Assembly: GCF_016918935.1 (NCBI RefSeq)
Contig: NZ_JAFFOB010000019.1
Location: 124,001-188,000, forward strand
Direction: 5' to 3'
From: Roseitranquillus sediminis
GTDB lineage: Bacteria; Pseudomonadota; Alphaproteobacteria; Rhodobacterales; Rhodobacteraceae
Length of the DNA stretch: 64,000 bases
The position numbers and the translations under genes were made by a program. Shown piece by piece: positions 53,012 through 61,992 of this stretch. Positions within the stretch are counted from its first letter, which is position 1. Every line of letters begins with the position of its first letter. A model generated the notes under the pieces. The model was not told the DNA's origin and searched no databases. It was given only the letters and a program-made list of their open reading frames with translations.

Positions 53012-54056
53012 TCACACCATCCGCGCCGCCGTCGCCCTAGCGCTCTTCGCCGCGAACGCAGCTTTTGGCCAAGGCTACGCCGGCCTCGCGAGCGACGCCG
53101 AGGGCTTTGCCCTGCCCCACCCCGACTACCGCCTCGAGTTCCCGGCTGACCACGGCCCGCATCCCGACTTCCGCATCGAGTGGTGGTACGTCACCGCCAA
53201 CCTCGAGGGGCCCGACGGCACGAACTACGGCATCCAGTGGACGCTCTTCCGCACCGCGCTCCGTCCCGGCGAGGCCGAGGCGTGGGCCAGCCCGCAGATC
53301 TGGTTCGGACACGCCGCCGTGACCACTCCCGAGACGCATCTCTTTTCGGAGCGCTTCGCGCGCGGCGGCATCGGCCAGGCCGGCGTGGAGGCCGCGCCAT
53401 TCGACGCCTGGATCGACGAGTGGCGGATGTGGGGGCCGACAATCTCCGATGTCACGCTGACGGCGGCGGGTGACGACTTCGCCTACCGGCTGGAGCTGCA
53501 GGCGGAGGGGCCGCTGGTGCTGCACGGCGACGATGGCTACTCGGTCAAGTCCGACGAGGGACAGGCGAGCCACTACTACTCCCAGCCCTCCTACCTTGCA
53601 CGCGGGACGCTGACCCTGCCGGAGGGCGAGGTGCAGGTCGAAGGCCGCGCCTGGCTCGACCGCGAATGGTCCTCGCAGCCCCTGAGCGACCGGCAGACTG
53701 GCTGGGACTGGTTCTCGCTCCACTTCGAGAACGGAGCCGCGATGATGGGCTACTTCATGCGCCAGACCGACGGCGCCCCCTACGCGGTGGCGACATGGAT
53801 CGCGCCGGACGGCACCGGCACGCCGCTGCCGGAAGGCGTGCTGGAGGCCGAGCCGCTGGAGACAGCGACCGTGGAGGATCGCGAGATTCCCGTCGCATGG
53901 CGCCTCCGCCTGCCGCCGCGCGACCTCGACGTCGAAGTGCGCGCGCTCAACCCGCAGAGCTGGATGGGCACCACCTTCTCCTACTGGGAAGGGCCGGTGA
54001 CGGTGATGGGGAGCCACGAGGGCCGCGGCTATCTCGAGATGACGGGCTACGAGTGA
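53001..54056 (+). CDS. Secreted AttH/CrtC-like lipocalin-fold protein
   Basis: 351 aa with signal peptide (TIRAAVALALFAANAAFGQ) and two CrtC/AttH domains (carotenoid 1,2-hydratase-like fold): DYRLEFPADHGPHPDFRIEWWYVTANL, then GTLTLPEGEVQVEGRAWLDREWSSQPL and WDWFSLHFENGAAMMGYFMR. Family members are predicted secreted hydrolases of unknown substrate. It overlaps the FtsX-like permease gene by 11 bp, so it is part of the same export operon. Confidence 0.8.
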   Translation: MSVDHTIRAAVALALFAANAAFGQGYAGLASDAEGFALPHPDYRLEFPADHGPHPDFRIEWWYVTANLEGPDGTNYGIQWTLFRTALRPGEAEAWASPQIWFGHAAVTTPETHLFSERFARGGIGQAGVEAAPFDAWIDEWRMWGPTISDVTLTAAGDDFAYRLELQAEGPLVLHGDDGYSVKSDEGQASHYYSQPSYLARGTLTLPEGEVQVEGRAWLDREWSSQPLSDRQTGWDWFSLHFENGAAMMGYFMRQTDGAPYAVATWIAPDGTGTPLPEGVLEAEPLETATVEDREIPVAWRLRLPPRDLDVEVRALNPQSWMGTTFSYWEGPVTVMGSHEGRGYLEMTGYE

Positions 54057-54111
54057 GGCGCTTGGCGCCGGCAGCGCTGGCCGCTACGAACCGGCGGTCC
54101 GACGGGAGGCC

Positions 54112-56268
54112 ATGATGAACCAGGTGCCGCTGACACGGGAGGTTGTGCTGATCGGCGGCGGCCACACCCATGCCTTGCTGCTCAAGCAGTGGGGAATGCG
54201 GCCGCTTCCCGGGGCACGCCTGACGCTGATCAATCCCGAGTCGACGGCGCCCTACACCGGCATGCTGCCGGGCTTCGTCGCGGGGCACTACCGGCGCGAG
54301 GAGCTGGAGATCGACCTCGTCCGTCTCGCGCGGCACGCCGGGGCGCGGCTGATCCTCGGGCGCGTCGACGGGATCGACCGCAGCGCCGGGCGGGTACACG
54401 TCGCCGGGCGCGGCTGGATCTCCCACGATATCGCGTCGCTCGACATCGGGGTGACGTCCGACTTGCCGCAGCTGGAGGGCTTCGCCGAGCATGGGGTGTC
54501 CGCCAAGCCGCTCGACCGGCTGGCGCGGCGCTGGGGTCGTCTTGTCGCCAATCCGCCTGAGCAACCGCGCATCGCGATCATCGGCGGCGGCGTGGCTGGC
54601 TGCGAACTCGCGATGGCCATGATCTGGCGCCTGCGGGACCGGCGGCCATCGGTGACGGTGGTGGAGGCGGGCGAGGGTCCGACGGGCATCTCGCCCGCCG
54701 CGGCGCGCCGGCTTGCCGCGCAGATGGCAGCGCTAGGGGTGGAGCTGGTGAACCACGCCAAGGTCAAGGCCGTGTCGGCGGACGCGCTGCACCTCAGCGA
54801 CCGCGAGATACCGGCGGATCTGGTCGTAAGCGCGGCGGGCGCGCGGCCCTACGGCTGGCTGGCGGAGACGGGGCTGGACCTGACGGACGGCTACGTGACA
54901 GTGGACGAGACGCTGCGCTCGGTGAGCGATCCGGCGCTCTACGCCGTCGGCGACTGCGCGCACCTCCGGCACGCGCCCCGGCCCAAGGCAGGCGTCTACG
55001 CGGTGCGCGAGGCGCCAATCCTGACGGCGAACCTGCGTGCGGAGCTGACCGGACGGACGCGCCGCCGCTACCGGCCGCAGCGTGACTACCTCCGGCTGAT
55101 CTCGCTGGGCCGTCAGGCGGCGCTGGCGGAGAAGTGGAAGATGTCAGCCGCCGCGCCGGCGCTCTGGCGGTGGAAGGACCGCATCGACCGGCGCTTCATG
55201 CACGGACTCGAAGACCTGAAGCCGATGGCGCAGCCGCCCCTGCCAACGGAAATGGCACGCGGCGTGGCCGAGGCGCTTGACCAGAAGCCGATGTGCGGCG
55301 GCTGCGGCGCGAAGGTCGGCGGCGACGCGCTCTCGCGTGCGCTTTCCACGCTTCCCGCGTTTCCGCGTGACGACGTGGAGAGCCTGTCGGGGGACGACGC
55401 CGCGATCCTGCGGATTGGCCGCATACGGCAGGTCGTGACGACCGACCATCTGCGCGCCTTCACCGAGGACCCGTGGACGATGACGCGCATCGCTGCGATC
55501 CACGCCATGGGCGACATCTGGGCGATGGGGGCGAAGCCGCAGGCGGCGCTGGCCATGATCGTCCTGCCCCGGATGAGCACAGCGCTGCAGGAGGCTTGGC
55601 TGGGCGAGATCATGGCCGCCGCGACCGAGGTGTGCTCGGCCGAGGGAGCCGCCATCGTCGGCGGCCATACATCGCTCGGCTCCGAGCTGACGCTAGGGTT
55701 CACCGTGACCGGCCTCTGCGATAGCGAGCCGCTGACGCTGGCCGGAGCGCAGCCGGGCGACGTCCTGATCCTGACCAAGCCGATCGGCTCGGGCACGATC
55801 CTCGCCGCCGAGATGGCACTCGAGGCGCGGGGGCCGTGGGTCGCCGCCTGTCTGACAGAAATGCAGCGCCCGCAGGGGGCGGCCGCGGACATTTTGGCCG
55901 GCGCGCGTGCGATGACCGACGTCACCGGCTTCGGCCTGGCCGGGCACCTGATGAACATCGCCCGCGCATCTGGTGTGGCGGTGCGTCTGCGACTGGACGC
56001 GGTGCCGGCGATGGCGGGGGCGCTCGACCTCGCGGCGCGCGGGGTACGCTCGACCATTTTTGCCGACAACCTTCGTCATGCCGGCGCCGCCGAGCCGACG
56101 GACCCGCGCGAAGCGCTGCTCTACGACCCGCAGACGGCGGGGGGCCTCCTCGCAGCGGTGCCCGCCACCCTGGCGGATGACATCCTTTCGCGGCTGACGA
56201 AGGCGGGCTACTCGGCCGCTCGCGTGGGGGAGGTCATCTCGGGTCCGCCGTCGCTCCGCGTGGACTGA
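54112..56268 (+). CDS. selD: Selenide, water dikinase fused to an FAD/NAD oxidoreductase domain
   Basis: 718 aa. N-terminal 380 residues are a pyridine-nucleotide-disulfide oxidoreductase (VVLIGGGHTHALLLKQ; second Rossmann IAIIGGGVAGCELAMAM; YAVGDCAHL). C-terminal 330 residues are SelD, making selenophosphate from selenide and ATP: active-site Cys and Lys in MCGGCGAKVGG, VTTDHLRAFTEDPWTMTRIAAIHAMGDIWAMGAKP, AIVGGHTSLGSELTLGF, DVTGFGLAGHLMN. The active-site residue is Cys, not Sec, so the gene needs no Sec machinery. ATG 54112 follows GGGAGG. The FAD half probably supplies reduced selenium, by inference. Confidence 0.93.
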   Translation: MMNQVPLTREVVLIGGGHTHALLLKQWGMRPLPGARLTLINPESTAPYTGMLPGFVAGHYRREELEIDLVRLARHAGARLILGRVDGIDRSAGRVHVAGRGWISHDIASLDIGVTSDLPQLEGFAEHGVSAKPLDRLARRWGRLVANPPEQPRIAIIGGGVAGCELAMAMIWRLRDRRPSVTVVEAGEGPTGISPAAARRLAAQMAALGVELVNHAKVKAVSADALHLSDREIPADLVVSAAGARPYGWLAETGLDLTDGYVTVDETLRSVSDPALYAVGDCAHLRHAPRPKAGVYAVREAPILTANLRAELTGRTRRRYRPQRDYLRLISLGRQAALAEKWKMSAAAPALWRWKDRIDRRFMHGLEDLKPMAQPPLPTEMARGVAEALDQKPMCGGCGAKVGGDALSRALSTLPAFPRDDVESLSGDDAAILRIGRIRQVVTTDHLRAFTEDPWTMTRIAAIHAMGDIWAMGAKPQAALAMIVLPRMSTALQEAWLGEIMAAATEVCSAEGAAIVGGHTSLGSELTLGFTVTGLCDSEPLTLAGAQPGDVLILTKPIGSGTILAAEMALEARGPWVAACLTEMQRPQGAAADILAGARAMTDVTGFGLAGHLMNIARASGVAVRLRLDAVPAMAGALDLAARGVRSTIFADNLRHAGAAEPTDPREALLYDPQTAGGLLAAVPATLADDILSRLTKAGYSAARVGEVISGPPSLRVD

Positions 56269-56274
56269 CGCCGC

Positions 56275-57321
56275 TCAGAGCTGTTGCAGTGCCCGCTCGA
56301 CCTCTCCCGCGAGGCGGTCGAGCGATGCATCGTCCAGCGAATCGCTCCACACCGTTGCCGCCACGTCGATCTCGCCGCGCGACTTGGCGTAGCGCGGGTC
56401 ATAGTGCCGCTCCATCAACTCCCGAGCGAGGGTGCCGTGCTGGCCCTCCTGTGCCAGCCCTTCCCAGCGAACCACCACTTCCGCGCCGCAGAGGCGCCTG
56501 AGGTTGCCGATTGTCGTCAGGAGGGTGTCCTGGTCGGAGGCTACATCGGCATAGGCGCGGACGAGGTACGCGCTTCGCGCCTCGACCGGCGCCTCGACGA
56601 CGATCCGCGGCGCACCCCGCATTGCCTTCCAGAGCGCAGGCGGGATCAGCCGCTCGCCGATCTTGCTCGACTCCGCCTCGACCAGCAGCGGCCGCGCCGG
56701 GTCGAGCGCGTCGGTCGCCTCGACGATGGCAGTCTCGAACGCCTTCTGGCTCGGCTGTGGCCGGGAAACGGCGCCGAAGACCGAGCCGCGGTGTGCCGCG
56801 AGCCCCTCGAGGTCCAGCACCTGCACGCCGCGCCTCGCCAAGCGGCTCAGGATGTCGGTCTTGGCCGTTCCCGTGTTGCCGTCGAGCAGGACGACGCGGC
56901 CCGGCCACGCCTGCCGGTACAGCGCCTCGACCACCGCGCGGCGCCAGCTCTGGTAGCCGCCCTCAACCGTCTCGGCGCGCCAGCCGACCTGCGACAGGAT
57001 CGTGGCGATCGAGCCGGAGCGCTGGCCCCCGCGCCAGCAATAGACGAGCGGCCGCCACCCGCCGCCCATGTCGGCAAGCGGCCCCTCAAGGTGCGCCGCG
57101 GCGTTGCGCGCCACCAGCGCCGCGCCGATCTTGCGCGCGAGGAACGGGTCCTCCTGAACGTAGATCGTGCCCACGCGCGCCCGCTCAGTGTCGCTGAGCG
57201 CCGGCAGGTTGACCGCGCCCGGCACCCGGTCCTCGGCGAACTCCGAGGGCGAGCGCACGTCGATCAGCGTGTCGAAGCCGTGGTGCAGCAGGTCGGAAGG
57301 CGCGCGGACGGGGAGTGACAT
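56275..57321 (-). CDS. mnmH: tRNA 2-selenouridine synthase (MnmH/SelU)
   Basis: 348-aa enzyme that turns 2-thiouridine 34 of tRNA into 2-selenouridine with selenophosphate. The N-terminal rhodanese domain has TLIDVRSPSEFAEDRVPGAVNLPAL and the active-site Cys in YCWRGGQRSGS; the C-terminal half has the P-loop LLDGNTGTAKTDIL. It is convergent with selD, with only 6 bp between the stops, joining donor and user of selenophosphate. Confidence 0.93.
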   Translation of the reverse strand: MSLPVRAPSDLLHHGFDTLIDVRSPSEFAEDRVPGAVNLPALSDTERARVGTIYVQEDPFLARKIGAALVARNAAAHLEGPLADMGGGWRPLVYCWRGGQRSGSIATILSQVGWRAETVEGGYQSWRRAVVEALYRQAWPGRVVLLDGNTGTAKTDILSRLARRGVQVLDLEGLAAHRGSVFGAVSRPQPSQKAFETAIVEATDALDPARPLLVEAESSKIGERLIPPALWKAMRGAPRIVVEAPVEARSAYLVRAYADVASDQDTLLTTIGNLRRLCGAEVVVRWEGLAQEGQHGTLARELMERHYDPRYAKSRGEIDVAATVWSDSLDDASLDRLAGEVERALQQL

Positions 57322-57366
57322 ATGGCTCCCCTTAGCCGCGCGAGGCCCGGAGCGGAAGCGCGAGCA

Positions 57367-58623
57367 TCAGGCCGCTGGCTCCACCAGGATCGCGCGGAAG
57401 TCGTTGACGTTCGTCAGCGTCGGCCCGGTGACGACGCCGCCGCCTATGGCGGCGAAGAACCCGTGGCTGTCGTGTCGCCTGAGCGCGTCCTCCGGGTCGC
57501 GTCCCGCGGCGCGGGCGCGTTCGAGCGTGTCCGGTCCAGCGACGGCGCCCGCGATCTCTGCCGCGCCGTCGACGCCGTCGGTGTCGCAGGCGAGGACGTG
57601 GATGCCGCCTCGCCCGCCGATCTCGAGCGCGGCCGCGAGCGCGAATTCGGCGTTCGGCCCGCCCGACCCGTCGCCACGGCCCGTGACGGTGCATTCGCCG
57701 CCGCTCAGCAGGACCTGCGGCCGGTCGCCGGACGCCATGCGCCTCTGGCGGTCCAGCGCCTCGCGCACCTGCCGAACCGCGAGCTCGCGCGCCTCGCCCT
57801 CGAGCGTGTCGCCGAGGTCGACCGGCTCCACGCCCTCGGCCCGGGCCTGCTCAGCCGCGGCGGCGAGCGAGCGTCCCGGCTCCGCCACCACCCGGTTTTC
57901 GGTCCGCAGAAGGCGCGCATCTCCCGGGGGAACCGTGGTCGTCCCGCCGCCGAGAAGGGCCTCGACCCGTTCCGGGATCTCGACCCCGCGGCGGCGCAGG
58001 ATCTCCAGCGCACCTGCCGCGCTGCCCGGCTCGCCCACCGTCGGACCGCTGGCGATGTCGCCGGCCGCATCGCCCGGAACATCCGAGATCATCAGCGTCA
58101 GCACGCGCGCGGGCCACGCGGCGGCGGCAAGACGGCCGCCCTTGACCGCGCTCAGCTGCTTCCGCACCGCGTTGAGCTCGCCGATCGGCGCACCCGCCGC
58201 CATCAGCGCGGCGCTGACCTCCTGCTTGTCGGTCAGCGTGATGCCAGGCGCAGGTGCACAGAGAAGCGCCGAGCCGCCGCCCGAGATCAGCGCGAGCAGC
58301 GTGTCCCCGTCCCCCAACTTGCGCACGAGGCGCAGGATCCGCTGCGTCACCTCCACGCCCGCCTCGTCCGGCGTCGGGTGGCCTGCCTCCACCACCTCGA
58401 TCCCCTCGCAGGGACGCGCGTGCCCGTAGCGCGTGATGACTAGGCCGGGGCAAGGCCCCCACGCGGACTCCACCGCCTCGGCCATGCGCGCGGAGGCCTT
58501 GCCCGCGCCGATCACCGTCACCCGATCCGGCCGCTCCGGCAGCGCCTCGGGGATGATCCGCATCGGGTCGGCCGCCGCGACAGCGGTGTCGAAGAGCCTC
58601 CGCAGGAAGTCACGCCGCTCCAT
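57367..58623 (-). CDS. Glycerate 2-kinase (MOFRL family)
   Basis: 418-aa GckA/TtuD-type protein that phosphorylates D-glycerate, sometimes annotated hydroxypyruvate reductase. Blocks: VIGAGKASARMAEAVE, LVITRYGHARP, EAGHPTPDEAG, LALISGGGSALLCAP, ISDVPGDAAGDIASGPT, and C-terminal MOFRL: LLSGGECTVTGRGDGSGGPNAEF and LACDTDGVDGAAEIAGA. Lies in the direction of the transglutaminase cluster but separated by 88 bp. It could serve glyoxylate-derived glycerate. Confidence 0.9.
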   Translation of the reverse strand: MERRDFLRRLFDTAVAAADPMRIIPEALPERPDRVTVIGAGKASARMAEAVESAWGPCPGLVITRYGHARPCEGIEVVEAGHPTPDEAGVEVTQRILRLVRKLGDGDTLLALISGGGSALLCAPAPGITLTDKQEVSAALMAAGAPIGELNAVRKQLSAVKGGRLAAAAWPARVLTLMISDVPGDAAGDIASGPTVGEPGSAAGALEILRRRGVEIPERVEALLGGGTTTVPPGDARLLRTENRVVAEPGRSLAAAAEQARAEGVEPVDLGDTLEGEARELAVRQVREALDRQRRMASGDRPQVLLSGGECTVTGRGDGSGGPNAEFALAAALEIGGRGGIHVLACDTDGVDGAAEIAGAVAGPDTLERARAAGRDPEDALRRHDSHGFFAAIGGGVVTGPTLTNVNDFRAILVEPAA

Positions 58624-58711
58624 CGATTTCCTCCGTACGGTCCCGCTCCTCTTCGGGCGGGAGAAAAAGTTGCGGCATCTCGCATGGAGGGGAGCGGCGG
58701 CACAAGCGCGG

Positions 58712-59590
58712 TCAGTCGAGCGGGATCACGTCCACCGCGTGCGTCGTCGACTGGCCGCCGGCACTGCGCGTCACGCCGCGGACCGGGGCGACGTCGGCGT
58801 AATCCCGACCGTAGGCGACGACGATGTGGTCCGCACCTGCCAGCATTGCGTTCGTCGGGTCGTACTCGACCCAGCCCATCTCGATGCCGCACCAGGCGCG
58901 GACCCAGGCATGCATTGCGTCCGCACCCTCCAGCCGCTCCTTCCCCGGTGGCGGGATCGTGCGGATGAAGCCGCTGACGTAGCCCGCCGGAATGCCGATG
59001 CCGCGCAGGCAGGCGATCATGATGTGGGTAAAATCCTGGCAGACCCCGTGACGCGCGTCGAACGCTTCGCGCGCGGGCGTGTCGACCTGCGTCGCGTCGG
59101 GGTCGAACTTCATCTCGGCCATCAACGCCCGGCCCACCGCCTGGACCGCCTCGTAGACCGTTCGCGCCTCGCGCGCGGTACGGCGCGCCCAGTCCGTCAT
59201 CACCGTGTCCACCACGACGCGCGGCGAGGCGCCGGCGAAATGGTGCGGCGCGTCGGGCGAAAGACTGCGATGCAGCGCGATCTCGCGCGCCAGCCCCGCC
59301 GCATCGGGCGACATGTCGAGCAGCGCGCCACGCGGCTCGCGCCGGACCCGCGCCTTGAGCTGGAACAGCGCGTGCTCGTGCGGGCGATCGAAGGCGACGG
59401 TGCGCGTCGCGGTGCCGAAGAAGTCCGTCGCCTCCACGCTCTCCGTCGGCTCCGGCTCTACCATGAGGCGCGAGGCGATCACCCGCTGCTCCGCCCCGAG
59501 TTCGAGGGGCCGCAGGCGCAGCACGTGGCGACCCGAGCTGGCGGGGCCGTCATACTCGTAGCTGATCGTCAGGCCGACGTCGTAGAGCAC
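58712..59590 (-). CDS. Transglutaminase-like cysteine protease domain protein
   Basis: 292 aa, with an N-terminal beta domain (LYDVGLTISYEYDGPAS) and a transglutaminase core: catalytic Cys in RHGVCQDFTHIMIACLRGIGIPAGYVSGF, His in AMHAWVRAWC, Asp in VEYDPTNA. Such proteins are predicted peptidases or amidases. It is the last gene of a run with ATP-grasp/alpha-E and DUF2126, 10 bp after the ATP-grasp stop. Confidence 0.92.
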   Translation of the reverse strand: MLYDVGLTISYEYDGPASSGRHVLRLRPLELGAEQRVIASRLMVEPEPTESVEATDFFGTATRTVAFDRPHEHALFQLKARVRREPRGALLDMSPDAAGLAREIALHRSLSPDAPHHFAGASPRVVVDTVMTDWARRTAREARTVYEAVQAVGRALMAEMKFDPDATQVDTPAREAFDARHGVCQDFTHIMIACLRGIGIPAGYVSGFIRTIPPPGKERLEGADAMHAWVRAWCGIEMGWVEYDPTNAMLAGADHIVVAYGRDYADVAPVRGVTRSAGGQSTTHAVDVIPLD

Positions 59591-59600
59591 GCGCGCTCCT

Positions 59601-61991
59601 TCACTTCAGGTACGTGGCGGAGAGGATGTCGGCCAGCCCCTCGATCCGCCGCTGCACCTCCCGCAGGCCGGCGCTGTCGAGCTCGGCCGGCGTCTGCACG
59701 GCAAGCCCGGTGTGGGCCACGAGGACGGCGCGCTGCAGCTCGGTCATCTGCCGGTGCGGCGCGGCGCCGGGCAGGAAGTCCATGTGCTCGCGGATGCGGT
59801 CCAGCTGGTGCAGGACGGAGCGCGGGTTGAGCGGGTCTAGCGCCAGGAGGTCCATCACCGTCTCGCGGTTGGTCGAGACGGCATAGCGGCGGCGGTGCGA
59901 GATGACGCTGTCGCCGAGCTCGATCGCGAGGTCGAGTCCGCCCGGCGGCGCGTCCGGGTCGGCGAATGTCGCGAGCGCGCCGGCCATCGTCCAGCCCCGC
60001 TCCAGCGCGCGGCCGATGCCGAGAAATCGCCAGCCGATGAAGCGGTACATGTTGTCCTGGACCAGCCCGTGGAAGCTCGAGAGCCGGCGCAGTAAGTCCC
60101 CGATCGCGCGCACCGCGTCGTCCCCCGGACGCGCGGTCTCTGCCGCGTCGTTCGCCGCGGCGACGAGCTGGGTCAGCGCGGTCCAGCCGTCGGGCGAGAA
60201 GCGGTCGCGCACCCGGCTGGCGCTGCCCACCGCGAAGGCGAGCGCGTCGTGCAGGGCGTCGGGGATGGTTTGCGAGGCATCGGCACCCATCTCCTCGAGG
60301 TGCTCCTCGATGAGCGCGACGAGCGGCGCCTCGTTCGCTCCCGTGTCGTGGAGGCGCGCGTGGTAGGCGCGCAGCAGGCGCAGGAGCGCCTCCGCCCGTT
60401 CAACGTAGCGGCCCATCCATGTGAGGTTGTCGGCGGCGCGCGACGGCAGCAGACCGGGTTGGCTCCGGCTGAAGGGGTCGGCGGCGGTAGGCAGCATAGT
60501 CTCTGCCGGCACGCGCTCGTCCGCCACGATCCAGACGTCGGCCACCTGCCCGCCGCGCCGCATGGCGACCACCAGCGGATCTCCGGGCGTGCCGATGCGC
60601 GCGAAACCACCCGGCATCACGTGCCAGCCGTCCGGCGTCCGCGCGAGGAATACACGAAGGCTCATCGGGCGCGGGGCAATCCGGCCATCGCGCGTGAGCA
60701 CCGGCGTGCTCGAGAGGCGGACCGCCTCCTGCGCCACCAGCCGCGGTCCCTCGGCGTCGATCCAGGCGGCGCGCCCGGAACCCTCGAAGCCGCCGAAGTC
60801 GAACGGCGCGTCGGACTCGAAGGGCAGCCGGTTCGAGCGCGCGTCGCTCAGCGTCATCGCGTCGGCGTTGGCCTTGACGTGCGCCCGCTCGGCCTCGCCG
60901 CCGCACCACCATGTGGCGATGTTGGGCATCCTGAGCGGCTGCCCCGTCAGGACCTCCGCGATACGCGGCAGGAAGGCGAGGAAGGCGCGCGTCTCGAGGA
61001 CGCCCGCGCCAAGCGCGTTGACAGAGGTGACGCAGCCGCCGCGGATTGCCTGGACCAGGCCCGCCGTACCGATCTGAGAGCTCTCGTCGAGTTCGAGCGG
61101 GTCGCACCAGTTGGCGTCGAGACGACGCCAGATCACGCTGACCGGCTTCAGGCCAGAGACGGTGCGGACCATCAGCTGACCGTCGCGCACGGCCAGATCC
61201 TCGCCCTCGAGCAGCATCAGGCCGAGATAGCGGGCGATGTAGGCCTGCTCGAGATAGGTGTCGCTCCCCTGCCCCGGCGTCAGGATCGCGACCCGGCTCG
61301 GTGTATCGCCGCGCAGGCCAAGCAGCGCCTCGCGGAAGATGCGGAAGAACGAAGCCAGCCTGTGCACGTTCAGCTGGCCGTAGACGTCGGAGAAGGCCCG
61401 CGTGGTGGCGATGCGATTTTCGAGCGCGAAACCCGCGCCCGAGGGCGCCTGCGTCCGGTCGCCCAGCACCCACCAGGCGCCGTCCGGGCCGCGGCCGATC
61501 TCGAACGCGACGAAGTGGAGGAAGTGCCCCCCCCGCGGTCGTACGCCGACGAGGGGGCGGAGCCATTCGCGATTGTCCCCCACGAGCGACGCGGGCAGAT
61601 GCCCCTCCTCCACCAGCCGGTTAGGACCGTAGAGGTCGGCGCAGAGCGCCTCGAGCACGTCGGCGCGCTGCTTCAGCCCCGCCTCAATGCCGCGCCACTC
61701 CCGCTCGTGAATCAGGACGGGAAGGTGCGAGAGCGGCCATGCCCGCTCTGGCGCAGTCCTCGTGTCGTAGCTGCGGAAGAAGACGCCGGCGTCGCGCAGA
61801 TACTGGTCCGCCCGAGCGGCGCGCCGGCCGAGATCGTCGCCGGAGGCCGAGGCAATCTGCTCGATCAGGGTCGACCATACAGGCCGCACCTTTCCGTCCG
61901 GTCCGATGAGTTCGTCCGGAGTGCCGTCGACCGGCCGATACCCGTGAAGCAGGCCCTCGAGCCGGTCGCCCTCGGGCGCGGCAACCGCCAC
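59601..61991 (-). CDS. Circularly permuted type 2 ATP-grasp protein fused to an alpha-E domain
   Basis: 796 aa. The N-terminal about 470 residues are COG2308-like ATP-grasp (SLVGDNREWLRPLVGV, VLGDRTQAPSGAGFALENR, LTPGQGSDTYLEQAYIARYLG, TSVNALGAGVLETRAFLAFLP). From LPSRAADNLTWMGRYVERAEALLRLLRAYH, the C-terminal 310 residues are alpha-E (COG2307), all helix. ATP-grasp enzymes form amide bonds; its substrate is unknown. GTG 61991; 1 bp separates it from the DUF2126 stop. Confidence 0.9.
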   Translation of the reverse strand: MAVAAPEGDRLEGLLHGYRPVDGTPDELIGPDGKVRPVWSTLIEQIASASGDDLGRRAARADQYLRDAGVFFRSYDTRTAPERAWPLSHLPVLIHEREWRGIEAGLKQRADVLEALCADLYGPNRLVEEGHLPASLVGDNREWLRPLVGVRPRGGHFLHFVAFEIGRGPDGAWWVLGDRTQAPSGAGFALENRIATTRAFSDVYGQLNVHRLASFFRIFREALLGLRGDTPSRVAILTPGQGSDTYLEQAYIARYLGLMLLEGEDLAVRDGQLMVRTVSGLKPVSVIWRRLDANWCDPLELDESSQIGTAGLVQAIRGGCVTSVNALGAGVLETRAFLAFLPRIAEVLTGQPLRMPNIATWWCGGEAERAHVKANADAMTLSDARSNRLPFESDAPFDFGGFEGSGRAAWIDAEGPRLVAQEAVRLSSTPVLTRDGRIAPRPMSLRVFLARTPDGWHVMPGGFARIGTPGDPLVVAMRRGGQVADVWIVADERVPAETMLPTAADPFSRSQPGLLPSRAADNLTWMGRYVERAEALLRLLRAYHARLHDTGANEAPLVALIEEHLEEMGADASQTIPDALHDALAFAVGSASRVRDRFSPDGWTALTQLVAAANDAAETARPGDDAVRAIGDLLRRLSSFHGLVQDNMYRFIGWRFLGIGRALERGWTMAGALATFADPDAPPGGLDLAIELGDSVISHRRRYAVSTNRETVMDLLALDPLNPRSVLHQLDRIREHMDFLPGAAPHRQMTELQRAVLVAHTGLAVQTPAELDSAGLREVQRRIEGLADILSATYLK

Positions 61992-61992
61992 T

